A stretch of DNA of 64,000 nucleotides from Agromyces aureus (GTDB lineage Bacteria > Actinomycetota > Actinomycetes > Actinomycetales > Microbacteriaceae), in NCBI RefSeq assembly GCF_001660485.1, contig NZ_CP013979.1, positions 372,001-436,000 on the forward strand, written 5' to 3'. Each line of letters starts with the position of its first letter. Position 1 is the stretch's first letter. The notes below the pieces were generated by a model. It was not told where the DNA came from and searched no databases. It saw only the letters and a list, made by a program, of their open reading frames with translations. A program made the translations under genes and the position numbers. This document shows positions 55,866-64,000 of the stretch, piece after piece.

Positions 55866-56354
55866 TCAGCGGAAGTTCGTGAACTGGAGGGCGACGTCGA
55901 GGTCCTTGCCCTTGAGCAGCGCCATCGTGGCCTGCAGGTCGTCGCGGCTCTTGGACGAGACACGCAGCTCGTCGCCCTGGATCTGGCTCTTGACCGTCTT
56001 GGGCGCCTCGTCGCGGATGATCTTCGAGATCTTCTTCGCGTTCTCGCTGTCGATGCCGTTCTTCAGCGCGATCTCGATGCGGAACTCCTTGCCCGAGGGG
56101 TAGGGCTCACCCGTGTCGAGCGAGCGCAGCGTGATGCCGCGCTTGATGAACTTCGACTCGACGACCTCGAGCACGGCCTTGACGCGCTCGTCGGTCTGCG
56201 CCTTCAGCAGGATCTTCTCGCCCGACCACTCGACCGAGGCGCCGACGTTCTTGAAGTCGTAGCGCTGCTCGACCTCTTTGCGCGCCTGGTTGACGGCGTT
56301 CTCGGCCTCCATGTGGTCGACCTTGGAGACGATGTCAAACGTGGAATCAGCCAT
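55866..56354 (-). CDS. yajQ: YajQ-family nucleotide-binding protein
   Basis: A 162-residue cytosolic protein, the usual family length. It starts ADSTFDIVSKVD and has EVEQRYDFKNVGASVEW, IKRGITLRSLDTG and KLISKIIRD-like segments typical of YajQ. Members bind nucleotides such as GTP or c-di-GMP; the role here is unknown. The ATG at 56354 follows TAGACT (plus 56362-56367) by 7 nt; a longer upstream frame would disagree with the family start. Confidence 0.92.
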   Translation of the reverse strand: MADSTFDIVSKVDHMEAENAVNQARKEVEQRYDFKNVGASVEWSGEKILLKAQTDERVKAVLEVVESKFIKRGITLRSLDTGEPYPSGKEFRIEIALKNGIDSENAKKISKIIRDEAPKTVKSQIQGDELRVSSKSRDDLQATMALLKGKDLDVALQFTNFR

Positions 56355-56461
56355 GCGGGCCAGTCTACCGAGGGCCTCGCCTCCGCGAACAGCGCGCATG
56401 AGCAGGAGAGCGGATGCCGCGGCGCGCGCTCGTGCGTCGCGAACCGTGGGCGGGGCCGGCG

Positions 56462-57481
56462 TCAGGCCGGCGGCGGGGTGGCCGTCGACGAGCGCACGCG
56501 CAGCTCGAACGGGAGGGGCGTCGAGGCGGGCGTCGCGGCATCCGACCCGGGTTCGAGCTGCTCCATGAGGATCTCGACCGCCTTCTCGCCCTGGAACCGG
56601 GGGAACTGCGCGACCGTCGACAGGCCGAAGAAGTCGGCGAGGTCGTGGTCGTCGATGCCGATGATCGACACGTCGCGCGGCACGACGAGCCCGAGTTCGC
56701 GCGCGGCGAGGATCGAGCCGATGGCCATTTCGTCGGAGGCCGCGAAGATCGCGGTCGGCCGATCGTGCGGCACCCCCAGCAGCTGCTTCGCCGCATGGAA
56801 CCCGCCGCGGATCGTGAAGTCGGCCGGCGCGAAGAGCCGTTCGTCGACCTCGATGCCGGCCTCGCGGAGCGCGTTCTCGTAGCCGTGGCGACGGTTGGTC
56901 GGCAGGTGGAAGTCGAGGTCGTTCTCGAGGTCGCCGCCGATGTGGGCGATGCGGCGGTGCCCGAGCGCGAGCAGGTGCTCGGTGGCGAGCTTGGCGACGG
57001 CGACGTCGTCGATGGTGAGCGTGGGCACGCCTTCGATCGGGCCGCCGACCCCGACCAGCGGCTTGCCGAGGTCGTGCAGGCGAGCCACCTCGGGTTCGGT
57101 GAGCTCGAGCGAGACGGCGATCACGGCGTCGACGCGCTGGCGCAGCAGGAAGTGCTCGAACACGCTCGTGCGCTCACCGCTGTCGCCCGACAGGTTGTAG
57201 AGCGTGAGGTCGTAGCCGTGGCGGAGCAGCGCACCCTGCGCGCCCTCGAGCACCGAGGAGAAGAACCAGCGGTTGAGGAACGGGATCACCACGCCGATGT
57301 TGCGCGTGCGCCCCGACGCGAGGCTCGATGCGTTCGACGAGACGACGTAGCCGAGCTGGGCCGCCGCGTCGAGCACCTTCGACTTGGAGGCCGCGGAGAC
57401 GTGTCCGCGGCCGCTGAGGGCGCGCGACACGGTCGCGGTCGAGACGCCGGCGAGCCGTGCGACCTCTTCGATGCCGGCCAT
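56462..57481 (-). CDS. LacI-family transcriptional regulator
   Basis: A 339-residue repressor. The N-terminal helix-turn-helix is IEEVARLAGVSTATVSRALS (4-23), followed by the hinge helix NASSLASGRTRNIGVVIP and a periplasmic-binding-protein-like sugar domain. The ATG has GGAGG upstream. Its ligand is unknown. It is a candidate for the GCAAGCGCTTGC operators at 22.3-22.5 kb, but it is 34 kb away and no such site lies in its own promoter, so that link is only a possibility. Confidence 0.92.
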   Translation of the reverse strand: MAGIEEVARLAGVSTATVSRALSGRGHVSAASKSKVLDAAAQLGYVVSSNASSLASGRTRNIGVVIPFLNRWFFSSVLEGAQGALLRHGYDLTLYNLSGDSGERTSVFEHFLLRQRVDAVIAVSLELTEPEVARLHDLGKPLVGVGGPIEGVPTLTIDDVAVAKLATEHLLALGHRRIAHIGGDLENDLDFHLPTNRRHGYENALREAGIEVDERLFAPADFTIRGGFHAAKQLLGVPHDRPTAIFAASDEMAIGSILAARELGLVVPRDVSIIGIDDHDLADFFGLSTVAQFPRFQGEKAVEILMEQLEPGSDAATPASTPLPFELRVRSSTATPPPA

Positions 57482-57641
57482 CGCGCCTCCGTACGGTCGG
57501 GCTGAACCTCGACATCCTATCGGCTGGGGCCTGCGTGGCGCGTTGCCCGGGCCGCCCTCGTAAGGTAGACAGGCACGGTCGGGCCCACGTTCGGGGGAGG
57601 GGCGGTGTCCGCCATCCGCCGAACCGAAGGGAATCACGCAC

Positions 57642-57809
57642 GTGAAGTGGGTCAAGCGAATCATCCTCGTGCTCGTGGTCGTGTTCGCCGCGTTCTACGT
57701 CATCACGCGCCCCGAAGATGCGGCCAACGTCGTGCAGGGCGCGTTCGGCGCGGTCTTCACCGCGACCGAGGCGATCGGCCAGTTCTTCAGCTCGCTCGCT
57801 TCGTCGTAA
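57642..57809 (+). CDS. Small single-TM protein, 55 residues
   Basis: This short gene encodes MKWVKRIILVLVVVFAAFYV followed by ITRPEDAANVVQGAFGAVF and a Ser-rich end. A TM at about 5-22 is followed by an amphipathic stretch. The GTG start follows AAGGGAA. The TRPEDAAN motif recurs in small actinobacterial proteins placed next to PH-domain genes. The next gene starts 4 bp after its stop, so they form an operon. Function unknown. Confidence 0.7.
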   Translation: MKWVKRIILVLVVVFAAFYVITRPEDAANVVQGAFGAVFTATEAIGQFFSSLASS

Positions 57810-57813
57810 TCCC

Positions 57814-58572
57814 ATGGGCGCCTTCGGAGACCCGAACGTCGAACAGCACCTGATCTCCGACGAGGGCGAGTTCGTCGTCGACGAGGTGAGCAAGCACTGG
57901 GCCGCGGTCGCGAGCGCGATCCTCGAGGCGCTGCTGGCGATCCCCGTGCTGCTGCTCATCCTGTGGCTGCCGTCCACGGCGTACTGGGTGCCGCTGCTGC
58001 TGGCGCTCGGCCTCGTCGTGCACGCGTCGTGGCGCATCATGGGTGCCCGCATGGACCGGTTCGTGATCACGAACATGCGCGTGTTCCGCGTGCACGGCAT
58101 CCTCACCCAGAACATCGCGACCATGCCGCTCGCACGAATCCTCGACATCTCGGTGCACCGTCCGCTCATCGGCCGGATCCTCGGATACGGGCACTTCGTG
58201 TTCGAGTCCGCGGCGCAGGAGCAGGGCCTCCGCGACATCCGGTTCGTGCCGCGGCCGAACGAGCGCGGGCTCACGATTCAGCGCACGATCCAGCGCGCGG
58301 GCCTTCGCGGTTCGTCGCAGGCCTGGCGCGACGACGATCGCCGCCAGCGAGAGTCCGCGGCGGATGCGGCGGCGGCGCAGCAGATCGTCGTGGCGCCCGC
58401 GGCATCGGCCGTGCCGCGCCAGACCGTGCCGCTCGACGGGTCGCACGGTGCCGGCGCTGCGACGGGTGCTCCGGGCTCTTCCGGTGCTTCCGGCTCGTCC
58501 GGCGACACCGCCGAGTTCCCCTCCGAGGACCACAACACGACGGCCGAGATGCCGTGGTGGCGGGCGCAATAG
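57814..58572 (+). CDS. Bacterial PH-domain membrane protein
   Basis: A 252-residue protein. Two TM segments (about 32-50 and 52-72) precede a bacterial PH-like domain (ARMDRFVITNMRVFRVHGILTQ split across 80-101; ARILDISVHRPLIGRILGYG). The C-terminal 90 residues are Ala, Ser and Gly-rich and disordered. The ATG lies 4 bp after the previous stop. Its role is unknown; such proteins are membrane-linked and often travel with the small protein before it. Confidence 0.85.
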   Translation: MGAFGDPNVEQHLISDEGEFVVDEVSKHWAAVASAILEALLAIPVLLLILWLPSTAYWVPLLLALGLVVHASWRIMGARMDRFVITNMRVFRVHGILTQNIATMPLARILDISVHRPLIGRILGYGHFVFESAAQEQGLRDIRFVPRPNERGLTIQRTIQRAGLRGSSQAWRDDDRRQRESAADAAAAQQIVVAPAASAVPRQTVPLDGSHGAGAATGAPGSSGASGSSGDTAEFPSEDHNTTAEMPWWRAQ

Positions 58573-58626
58573 GCCGTCGGAACGAGCGGAAACGCGGCCC
58601 TGAGCAGGGGTTTCGATCGAGCGAGC

Positions 58627-58642
58627 GGATGCCGCGGCATCC
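58627..58642. repeat. Palindrome GGATGCCGCGGCATCC (intergenic copy)
   Basis: A perfect copy of the 16-bp palindrome, in the context GCGAGC before and GCTG after. It is 54 bp after the PH-domain gene and 87 bp before tRNA-Tyr. It may act as a hairpin. Confidence 0.7.
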
Positions 58643-58729
58643 GCTGTCGGCATCGATTTCACGTCACGGCACCTCGCGGGTACTATTGACGGGCCCCCGG
58701 TTGTGTGCAGAACTCGGTCGGGTGCGACT

Positions 58730-58811
58730 GGCGAGTTACCCAAGCGGCCAAAGGGATCTGACTGTAAATCAGACTGCTCAGCATTCGGGGGTTCGAATCC
58801 CTCACTCGCCA
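58730..58811 (+). tRNA. tRNA-Tyr (anticodon GTA)
   Basis: An 82-nt class II tRNA. The acceptor stem is GGCGAGT (58730-58736) with ACTCGCC (58804-58810) and discriminator A. The anticodon stem TCTGA/TCAGA encloses the loop CTGTAAA, with GTA at 58764-58766. A long variable arm and TTCGAATC in the T loop are present. The CCA end is not encoded. Confidence 0.95.
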
Positions 58812-58815
58812 CCGA

Positions 58816-58853
58816 AAGCCCCGGTCAGACGCCATGCGACTGAGCCGGGGCTT
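58816..58853 (+). terminator. Terminator of tRNA-Tyr
   Basis: AAGCCCCGGTCAG pairs with CTGAGCCGGGGCTT around an 11-nt loop (one bulged base). It starts 5 nt after the tRNA. A TTTT run follows at 58859-58862 in the first tandem repeat. Confidence 0.8.
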
Positions 58854-58854
58854 C

Positions 58855-58913
58855 GTCGTTTTCGAGCTCTGTCGTTTTCGAACTCTGTCGTTTTCGAGCT
58901 CTGTCGTTCCCGA
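58855..58913. repeat. 16-bp tandem repeat after tRNA-Tyr
   Basis: GTCGTTTTCGAGCTCT occurs at 58855-58870, with one change at 58871-58886, again at 58887-58902, and as a partial fourth copy to 58913. Each unit carries TTTT. It lies between the tRNA terminator and the acyltransferase stop. It could give redundant T-tracts for termination, but no hairpin accompanies the later units. Confidence 0.85.
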
Positions 58914-58951
58914 GGGTTCGCTGAGGACGCACGGGGCTGCGAGCCTCGCCG

Positions 58952-61060
58952 TCATCGGAGCGCGGCAGCGAGCGACGGAAGCAGGGCGTCGCGCACGACC
59001 GGGCCCATCGAGGCGCTGAAGGTCGCCGTCACGTGGTGCTCGTCGCCGTAGACGAGGCGGTTTCCGATCACGGTCGGGCATCGGTCGGCGTTGCAGAACC
59101 AGTCGGTGAAGTCGACGAACTGCGCCCCGGCGGCGAGGGAAGCCGAGCGCACGGCTCGCACGGCGTGCTCGTTGACGGCCCGCGTGCGCGGTTCGTCGCA
59201 GGTCTCGGCGGATTCGAGGTGGCGCGCGAGGCAGATCGGCGGACTCACGTCGAACTCGGGCGTCTCGGCGAGCACCGCGACCTTGGTCGGATCGGGGAAC
59301 CGCTCCAGCGTGCTCGCGGTCGCGGCCGACCACTGCTGCTCGTACCGTTCCTCCCGCCCGGCGACCGGCCGCCCGAGATGGTCGGCGAGCACGGTCAGGT
59401 CGGGGGACTCGTCGATGATCCAGGCCATGGCCGCCGTGCGCCACGCCGAGCACGACGCGTTGAGCGAATCCGACCAGGTCGAGGCCGACTCGATGGACCG
59501 GCATCCCGACTTCGTCAGCGTGATGAGGCGAACGGGCTGCCCGGCGAATGCCGCGCTCATCGCCGGGAACCAGCGGCCGGCGTGCGAGTCGCCGAAGAGC
59601 ACGACGGTGGCGACGTCGCCCGCGCCCGGCACGTCGACCACGGCCTGCGGGTCGCCGCCGGAGCCCGACGGGCCGAACGAGCACACGACGAGCTCGGCGG
59701 ACTCCTTGTCCTGCTGGCATCCGTTCGCGTAGAGCAGGCCGGTGTCGTCGACCGCGCCGGCGAGCTTGGGGCTCACGTTGCGCGGCACGTACGTCGTGCC
59801 CTGCGGCTCGCGTTCGACATCTCGGCTCATCGCCTCGCGGTTCGAGGTCAGGGGAACGGCGGCGAGCGACGGCGTCGCCGCGAGCAGCGAACCGGCGACG
59901 ACGGCGGTCGCAGCCAGGCCGGCGACGATCGCCCGGCGGGGCCCCGACCGCGACGGGCCCGCCGTTCGGAGGAAGGGCAGTTCGACGAAACGGTGCAGCA
60001 CCCAGGCCCCACCGACGGCGACCGCCATGAGCGCGCCGACCGCGATCGGCCCGGGCGTGGTGACGTGGTCGACGCGCTCGCCTGCGAGTGCGAGCAGGGG
60101 CCAGTGCACGAGGTAGAGCGCGTACGAGAGCGTGCCGATCGCGACGGCGGGCCGCAGCCCGAGCCCGCGAGCCACCAGCGTGCCCTCCCCGCTCGCCGTG
60201 CCGCCGACCGCGAGCAGCACGGCCGTGCCGAGCACCGGGATGACGGTGCCGATGCCGGGATGCGGGAACTCCGGCAGGCCGCCGAGCGCGATCCCGACCA
60301 TGATGAGGGTCGCTCCGACGCTCGCGAGCAACTCGACGGCGGCAGGTCCCAGCCGCGAGAGGCGGGTCACCGCGAGTGCCGCGACGATGCCCGCGCCGAG
60401 CTCCCACGCCCTCGTGGCCAGCGAGAAGAAGGTCCACGGCGAGTCGCCGAGCACGAGGCACGCGGCGAAGGAGGCCGCGAGGATCGCGATGCCGAGTGCG
60501 AACGTCAGGCGCCGCGCGTGTCGCGTGCGTCGCGTGAGGGCGAAGAGTCCGATCAGCAGCAGGGGCGCGAGCAGGTAGAACTGCTCCTCGACCCCGAGCG
60601 ACCAGAAGTGCTGCAGCGGCGAGGGCGCCGTGCCGTTCAGGTAGTCGGTCTCCTGGATCGCGAAGCGGACGTTGACGGCGGACGATGCGGCCCAGGCCGC
60701 ATCGGTCGCGATCTGCGCGAGGCGGATGGGCGACGCGATCATCACCGACGCGATGACGGTGACCACGGTCACGACGAGCGCGGCGGGGAGGATCCTGCGC
60801 GCACGCCGGGCGTAGAACGCCGCGAGGTCCACGCGCCGGTCCTCGAGGAGCGTGGCGACGAGCGGTCCGCCGATCAGGAACCCGGAGATCACGAAGAACA
60901 CGTCGACGCCGAGGTACCCGCCGCTGAATCCGGGGACCCCGGCGTGGAACGCGATCACGACGAGCACCGCGATCGCCCTGAGCCCCTGGATGTCGCGACG
61001 GAACCCGCGCGGGCGTTCCGTTCGGGGTGCGATGCGACGCCCCGGTCGTTCGGTTGCCAT
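58952..61060 (-). CDS. Membrane O-acyltransferase with extracytoplasmic SGNH domain (OafA-like)
   Basis: A 702-residue protein. The N-terminal acyltransferase-3 domain (about 20-390) has about ten TM segments, the histidine in IAFHAG (H39), GYLGVDVFFVISGF and LQHFWSLGVEEQFY. The C-terminal SGNH hydrolase-like domain has LFGDSHAG (S492) and a final block with DEHHVTATF. It would O-acetylate a surface polysaccharide or glycan. AAGGA stands before the ATG. No glycan genes are adjacent. Family confidence is high; the acceptor is unknown. Confidence 0.92.
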   Translation of the reverse strand: MATERPGRRIAPRTERPRGFRRDIQGLRAIAVLVVIAFHAGVPGFSGGYLGVDVFFVISGFLIGGPLVATLLEDRRVDLAAFYARRARRILPAALVVTVVTVIASVMIASPIRLAQIATDAAWAASSAVNVRFAIQETDYLNGTAPSPLQHFWSLGVEEQFYLLAPLLLIGLFALTRRTRHARRLTFALGIAILAASFAACLVLGDSPWTFFSLATRAWELGAGIVAALAVTRLSRLGPAAVELLASVGATLIMVGIALGGLPEFPHPGIGTVIPVLGTAVLLAVGGTASGEGTLVARGLGLRPAVAIGTLSYALYLVHWPLLALAGERVDHVTTPGPIAVGALMAVAVGGAWVLHRFVELPFLRTAGPSRSGPRRAIVAGLAATAVVAGSLLAATPSLAAVPLTSNREAMSRDVEREPQGTTYVPRNVSPKLAGAVDDTGLLYANGCQQDKESAELVVCSFGPSGSGGDPQAVVDVPGAGDVATVVLFGDSHAGRWFPAMSAAFAGQPVRLITLTKSGCRSIESASTWSDSLNASCSAWRTAAMAWIIDESPDLTVLADHLGRPVAGREERYEQQWSAATASTLERFPDPTKVAVLAETPEFDVSPPICLARHLESAETCDEPRTRAVNEHAVRAVRSASLAAGAQFVDFTDWFCNADRCPTVIGNRLVYGDEHHVTATFSASMGPVVRDALLPSLAAALR

Positions 61061-61188
61061 GCCGTCCTTCGCCGAGTGGGCGCCCAGTCTCGCGGCTCAG
61101 GGTGTCGCCGAGGTGAACGCCGTGTGAGCGGCGGCCGCGCTTCTCGGCGCCGGATGCCGTGCGAGCGGCGGCAGCGTAGCTTGGAGGC

Positions 61189-62046
61189 ATGACCTCCGCC
61201 GCGGCATCCGCAGACCTGCTCGCTCTGGCTCACGGCATCGCCGTGCGGGCGGGGGAGTTCGCGCTCGAGCAGCGCAGACACGGCGTGAGCGTGGCGGCGA
61301 CCAAGTCGACCTCGACCGACATCGTCACCGCGGTCGATCGCGACACCGAGGAGCTCATCCGCTCGCTGATCCTCGATGCGCGCCCCGACGACGGCATCGT
61401 CGGCGAGGAGGACGCCGCGCACATCGGCGCGAGCGGCGTCGACTGGATCGTCGACCCGATCGACGGCACCGTGAACTTCCTCTACGGCATTCCGTCGTGG
61501 GCGATCAGCATCGCCGTCGCCGAGCGCGGTGGGGCGGATGCCGCGGGCGGCCCGGGCTCGATCGACGGCGCGACCCTGGCCGGAGTCGTGCTCGACCCGT
61601 CGAGCGGCGAGCTGTTCGAGGCGAGCGCCGGCGGGGGAGCGCACGCGACGGGTCGCCAGGCTGCGGCAGCACGCCCGCTCGCGGTGAACGAGGAGGTGCC
61701 GCTGCACCAGGCGCTCGTCGCGACCGGATTCGGCTACGCGTCCGAGCTTCGGCGGTGGCAGGCCGAGGTGCTGCTCGGCGTGCTGCCCGAGGTGCGCGAC
61801 ATCCGCCGCATCGGCTCTGCGGCGCTCGACCTGTGCGCGCTCGCCGCCGGACGCGTCGACGCGTACTACGAGCGCGGGCTCAACGCCTGGGACCACGCGG
61901 CGGGCAGCCTCATCGCGCGCGAGGCGGGCGCACGCGTGACGGGTCCGCGCGGCGGGCGGGAGAACTCCGAGCTGCTCGTCGCGGCGGCCCCGGGGCTGCA
62001 CGAGGAGCTCGTCGCCCTGCTGCGCCGGGCCGGCGTCGAGGCCTGA
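61189..62046 (+). CDS. Inositol monophosphatase-family protein
   Basis: A 285-residue Mg2+-dependent phosphatase. Metal ligands are in GEEDA (about 72-76), WIVDPIDGTVNF (D89, D92) and WDHAAG (D235). The substrate could be inositol phosphate, histidinol phosphate, fructose bisphosphate or PAP; the sequence does not decide. TAGCTT (61176-61181) lies 7 nt before the ATG. Divergent from the acyltransferase. Confidence 0.88.
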   Translation: MTSAAASADLLALAHGIAVRAGEFALEQRRHGVSVAATKSTSTDIVTAVDRDTEELIRSLILDARPDDGIVGEEDAAHIGASGVDWIVDPIDGTVNFLYGIPSWAISIAVAERGGADAAGGPGSIDGATLAGVVLDPSSGELFEASAGGGAHATGRQAAAARPLAVNEEVPLHQALVATGFGYASELRRWQAEVLLGVLPEVRDIRRIGSAALDLCALAAGRVDAYYERGLNAWDHAAGSLIAREAGARVTGPRGGRENSELLVAAAPGLHEELVALLRRAGVEA

Positions 62047-62371
62047 GCCGGAGCGTCGATGGTGCGACGCCGGCGCGTCGCGCGGGTCGCGGGGCGGCGG
62101 CGCGCTGGGTCGATCGCCCGGCTTCGATTCGCAGGAGTCTCGCAGGGTGGCGGAGGTGCGCGGCGGGTTCGCCGTGGTTCCGCGGGGTTCGGCGGCCGTT
62201 CGGCACGAGTCCTGCGGAATGCGTCGCGAATCGCACTTCGGGCGACGAATCAGACCCCGATCCGATGGCGCAGGAAGACGGGTTCGGGGTAGCCTTTACC
62301 GATCTGTAATCTCGGCACGAGTCGGGATGCCACCTCCGTTCCCCCATCTCATCGTCGAAGGTCTCCCTACC
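62047..62371. other. Gene-free region before the M23 peptidase
   Basis: This 325-bp stretch holds a small hairpin (GCGACGC and GCGTCGC, 62064-62081) that may end the phosphatase transcript. TAGCCT (62290-62295) is a likely -10 box for the peptidase gene, giving a leader of about 70 nt. No known riboswitch is recognised. The open frame across it is GC-rich shadow sequence. Confidence 0.5.
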
Positions 62372-63823
62372 GTGCCCGAGTCCCCCCTCGTGCCCGACGC
62401 CTCATCGCGCGGCACCATGGATCCCCTGCGGTCCGGGCGACCCCTCACGCGTCGGGAACTCCGCGAACTCGAGGCCGCGCAGGCGGCTGCGACGGCTCAG
62501 GCGGCTCCGGTTGCGCCTGCCGCGGCTCCGATCGCGGCGCCCGGCGCTCCCGCAGCGCCGGTGCAACCGGCTTCGATCGCGCCGGCCGCTCAGGCAGCGC
62601 CGGCGCGCCCGGCGTTCGACGACCTGTTCGGCGGTCGTGCGGCGGCAGCCCAGGTCGCGCCCGCTGCACCTGCGCCTGCGCAGGCCGCCGTGACCGCACC
62701 GGCACCTCAGGCGCCCGCCGCGGACTCCTCGCGTCGCGCCCGCCGTGCGTTCGATCAGGGGGCTCCGACCCAGGTCCCGTCGCGGTCCGACGCCTCCAGC
62801 GGTTCCGTGCCGCCGATCCCCACCGCCGCGCCGCGCCCGACGCCGCTGTCGATCCCCGCCACGACCGAGATCTCGGGTCTGGACATCTTCGGCCTGGCGT
62901 CCGACACCGCGGCACCGACCGAGGCCCCGGCGACCGCCGCATCGCATCAGCGTCATCCCGCGAGCCGCCAGCCCGCGGCATCCGCTCGCTCGTCGCGTCG
63001 GTCGGGAACCCCCGCCGCCGCGACCGCGTCGGCGCCGCATCAGGGTCGCCGTCGCAGCATCGCCGAAGCGCCCGCGCCTGCCGAACGCGCACCGCGCACC
63101 GCACCCCGCCCGCAGCGCCGCAGGGCCCGCGGCATCGCCAGCATCGTGGCCATGAGCTTCGTCGCGATGCTCGCCGTGACCACGACGATCCCCGCGCTCT
63201 CGCTGCTCACCGAAGACGACGTGCAGGCGCTCGCCCTCACCCAGTACGGCACCGACTCGATCGACGGGCAGCGCATGCTCATCAACGGCGACGTCGTCGC
63301 GCAGTCGGTCGACCGCGAGGGGTACGCGGCGCAGACGATCGAGGAGTACGCCGAGGCCGCCGGCATCCGCCCCGAGGCGACCTTCACGAACAACCCCAGC
63401 GGCACGATCCAGTGGCCCTTCGCCGTCGGCGTGCACATCGGCGACCGGTTCGGCTACCGCGACTGCGCCGGCTGCTCCGAAGACCACCACGGCCAGGACT
63501 TCAACCCCGGCTACGGCGCCGAGATCCAGGCGATCGCCGACGGCGTCGTGTCCGGTTCGACCGACTCGGGCGGCTCGCTCGGCGTGGTCACCATGATCGA
63601 TCACCAGATCGACGGGCAGACCGTCACGAGCGTGTACGCGCACATGCAGTACGACTCGCGCCGCTTCGAGATCGGCGACACGGTGCACGTGGGCGACGTC
63701 GTCGGCAACACGGGCAACACCGGCATGTCGACCGGTCCCCACCTGCACTTCGAGATCCGCATCGGCGGTATCAACGGCGAGTGGGTCGACCCGCTCGAGT
63801 GGCTCTACGCCAACACCAACTGA
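62372..63823 (+). CDS. M23-family peptidase (LytM-like), membrane anchored
   Basis: A 483-residue protein. An Ala/Pro-rich, disordered cytosolic region (about 20-235) precedes one TM at about 252-275. The C-terminal lysostaphin-type domain has its zinc ligands in HHGQD (H372, D376) and HLH (H457, H459). It should cut peptidoglycan cross-links, or act as an amidase activator, outside the cell. The GTG at 62372 follows GAAGG by about 11 nt; an ATG at 62327 in the same frame is an alternative. Confidence 0.88.
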   Translation: MPESPLVPDASSRGTMDPLRSGRPLTRRELRELEAAQAAATAQAAPVAPAAAPIAAPGAPAAPVQPASIAPAAQAAPARPAFDDLFGGRAAAAQVAPAAPAPAQAAVTAPAPQAPAADSSRRARRAFDQGAPTQVPSRSDASSGSVPPIPTAAPRPTPLSIPATTEISGLDIFGLASDTAAPTEAPATAASHQRHPASRQPAASARSSRRSGTPAAATASAPHQGRRRSIAEAPAPAERAPRTAPRPQRRRARGIASIVAMSFVAMLAVTTTIPALSLLTEDDVQALALTQYGTDSIDGQRMLINGDVVAQSVDREGYAAQTIEEYAEAAGIRPEATFTNNPSGTIQWPFAVGVHIGDRFGYRDCAGCSEDHHGQDFNPGYGAEIQAIADGVVSGSTDSGGSLGVVTMIDHQIDGQTVTSVYAHMQYDSRRFEIGDTVHVGDVVGNTGNTGMSTGPHLHFEIRIGGINGEWVDPLEWLYANTN

Positions 63824-63857
63824 CCTCGGCCGGGCGCCGAGTGCCTGCCGTCGAGAT

Positions 63858-63888
63858 TTGACTCTCCGGTAGGGGGAGCCGCGATGCT
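63858..63888 (+). promoter_or_regulatory. MerR-type promoter/operator with 19-bp spacer
   Basis: TTGACT (63858-63863) and GATGCT (63883-63888) are 19 bp apart, the long spacer that MerR activators bend and shorten. The spacer holds a dyad, CTCTCC and GGGGGAG. GATGCT ends 6 nt before the merR ATG, so the gene would be leaderless and self-regulated. Confidence 0.65.
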
Positions 63889-63894
63889 GGAATC

Positions 63895-64000
63895 ATGCTG
63901 CAGATCGGTGAGTTCGCGGGTGTGACGGGGCTGAGCGTCAAGGCGCTTCGCCACTACGACGAGAAGGCCGTGCTGGTTCCGGCCGAGGTCGACGACCGGT
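63895..64000 (+). CDS. MerR-family regulator, 5' fragment
   Basis: The first 35 residues of a regulator, cut by the window edge. MLQIGEFAGVTGLSVKALRH and YDEKAVLVPAEVD match the MerR helix-turn-helix and wing start (YDE.. after LRHY). The effector domain lies beyond the window, so the signal cannot be predicted. A MerR-style promoter lies directly upstream. Confidence 0.88.
   Translation, partial: MLQIGEFAGVTGLSVKALRHYDEKAVLVPAEVDDR

Noticed and set aside
56462..57481. The LacI-family gene as the certain repressor of the starch genes
   Set aside because: It is 34 kb from the operators and its own upstream region lacks the GCAAGCGCTTGC site; only a possibility.
62047..62371. c-di-AMP (ydaO-type) riboswitch before the M23 peptidase, as found for some actinobacterial cell-wall hydrolases
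   Set aside because: The conserved boxes of that class were looked for and not found; only a -10-like TAGCCT and a small hairpin are visible.

Overview
The window is very GC-rich, almost gene-saturated actinobacterial chromosome. GTG, TTG and ATG starts are mixed, codons overwhelmingly end in G or C, menaquinone genes are present, and the 32-residue actinobacterial ribosomal protein bS22 is encoded. Gene content, the dispersed GGATGCC/GGCATCC motif and the GGTCGAGGAGCGAAGCG hairpin family suggest Microbacteriaceae (Agromyces-like). That assignment is inferred, not proven. There are no rRNA genes, insertion sequences, prophage genes or CRISPR arrays; one tRNA (Tyr) is present.

Layout. 1-6.2 kb: tail of an ECF sigma factor with a TPR-like C-terminus, rlmC, a two-TM protein, the ktrA/ktrB potassium uptake pair, an ArsR regulator, an acetyltransferase, bS22 and a glutaredoxin-like protein. 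6.3-13.7 kb: a sulfate-ester operon of two tandem cytoplasmic type arylsulfatases, a HAD phosphatase and a SulP anion transporter, convergent with an archaeal-type aspS. 15.2-20.1 kb: a histidine phosphatase followed by the System II cytochrome c maturation genes resA, ccdA, resB and ccsA. 20.2-28.6 kb: divergent secreted starch enzymes (GH13 alpha-amylase with two CBM25 modules; a 2017-residue amylopullulanase with two catalytic domains and three X25 modules) sharing one LacI-type operator. 28.7-36.8 kb: a lipoprotein, menC, B12-dependent metH, a class II Fic protein and terC behind a yybP-ykoY-type manganese riboswitch. 36.8-40.4 kb: a single-chain ECF transporter (T-A-A-S fusion) with a transcobalamin-like lipoprotein. 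40.5-52.6 kb: menB, menE, menA, menD, menF, menG, a polyprenyl diphosphate synthase and a ferredoxin reductase, with ppk2 and small membrane proteins interleaved. 52.7-64 kb: a prepilin peptidase, an alpha/beta hydrolase, an AbiEi-like/PD-(D/E)XK protein, yajQ, a LacI regulator, a small membrane protein with a PH-domain protein, tRNA-Tyr, an O-acyltransferase, an inositol monophosphatase, an M23 peptidase and the start of a merR gene with its own operator.

Functional themes. The men genes plus the polyprenyl synthase make menaquinone for the respiratory chain that the cytochrome c genes also serve. MetH needs cobalamin, and the ECF/lipoprotein pair is a plausible cobalamin uptake system. Many genes carry a TAGNCT-like -10 box 6-7 nt before the start codon, implying widespread leaderless transcription; genes inside operons and some others use purine-rich Shine-Dalgarno sites instead.
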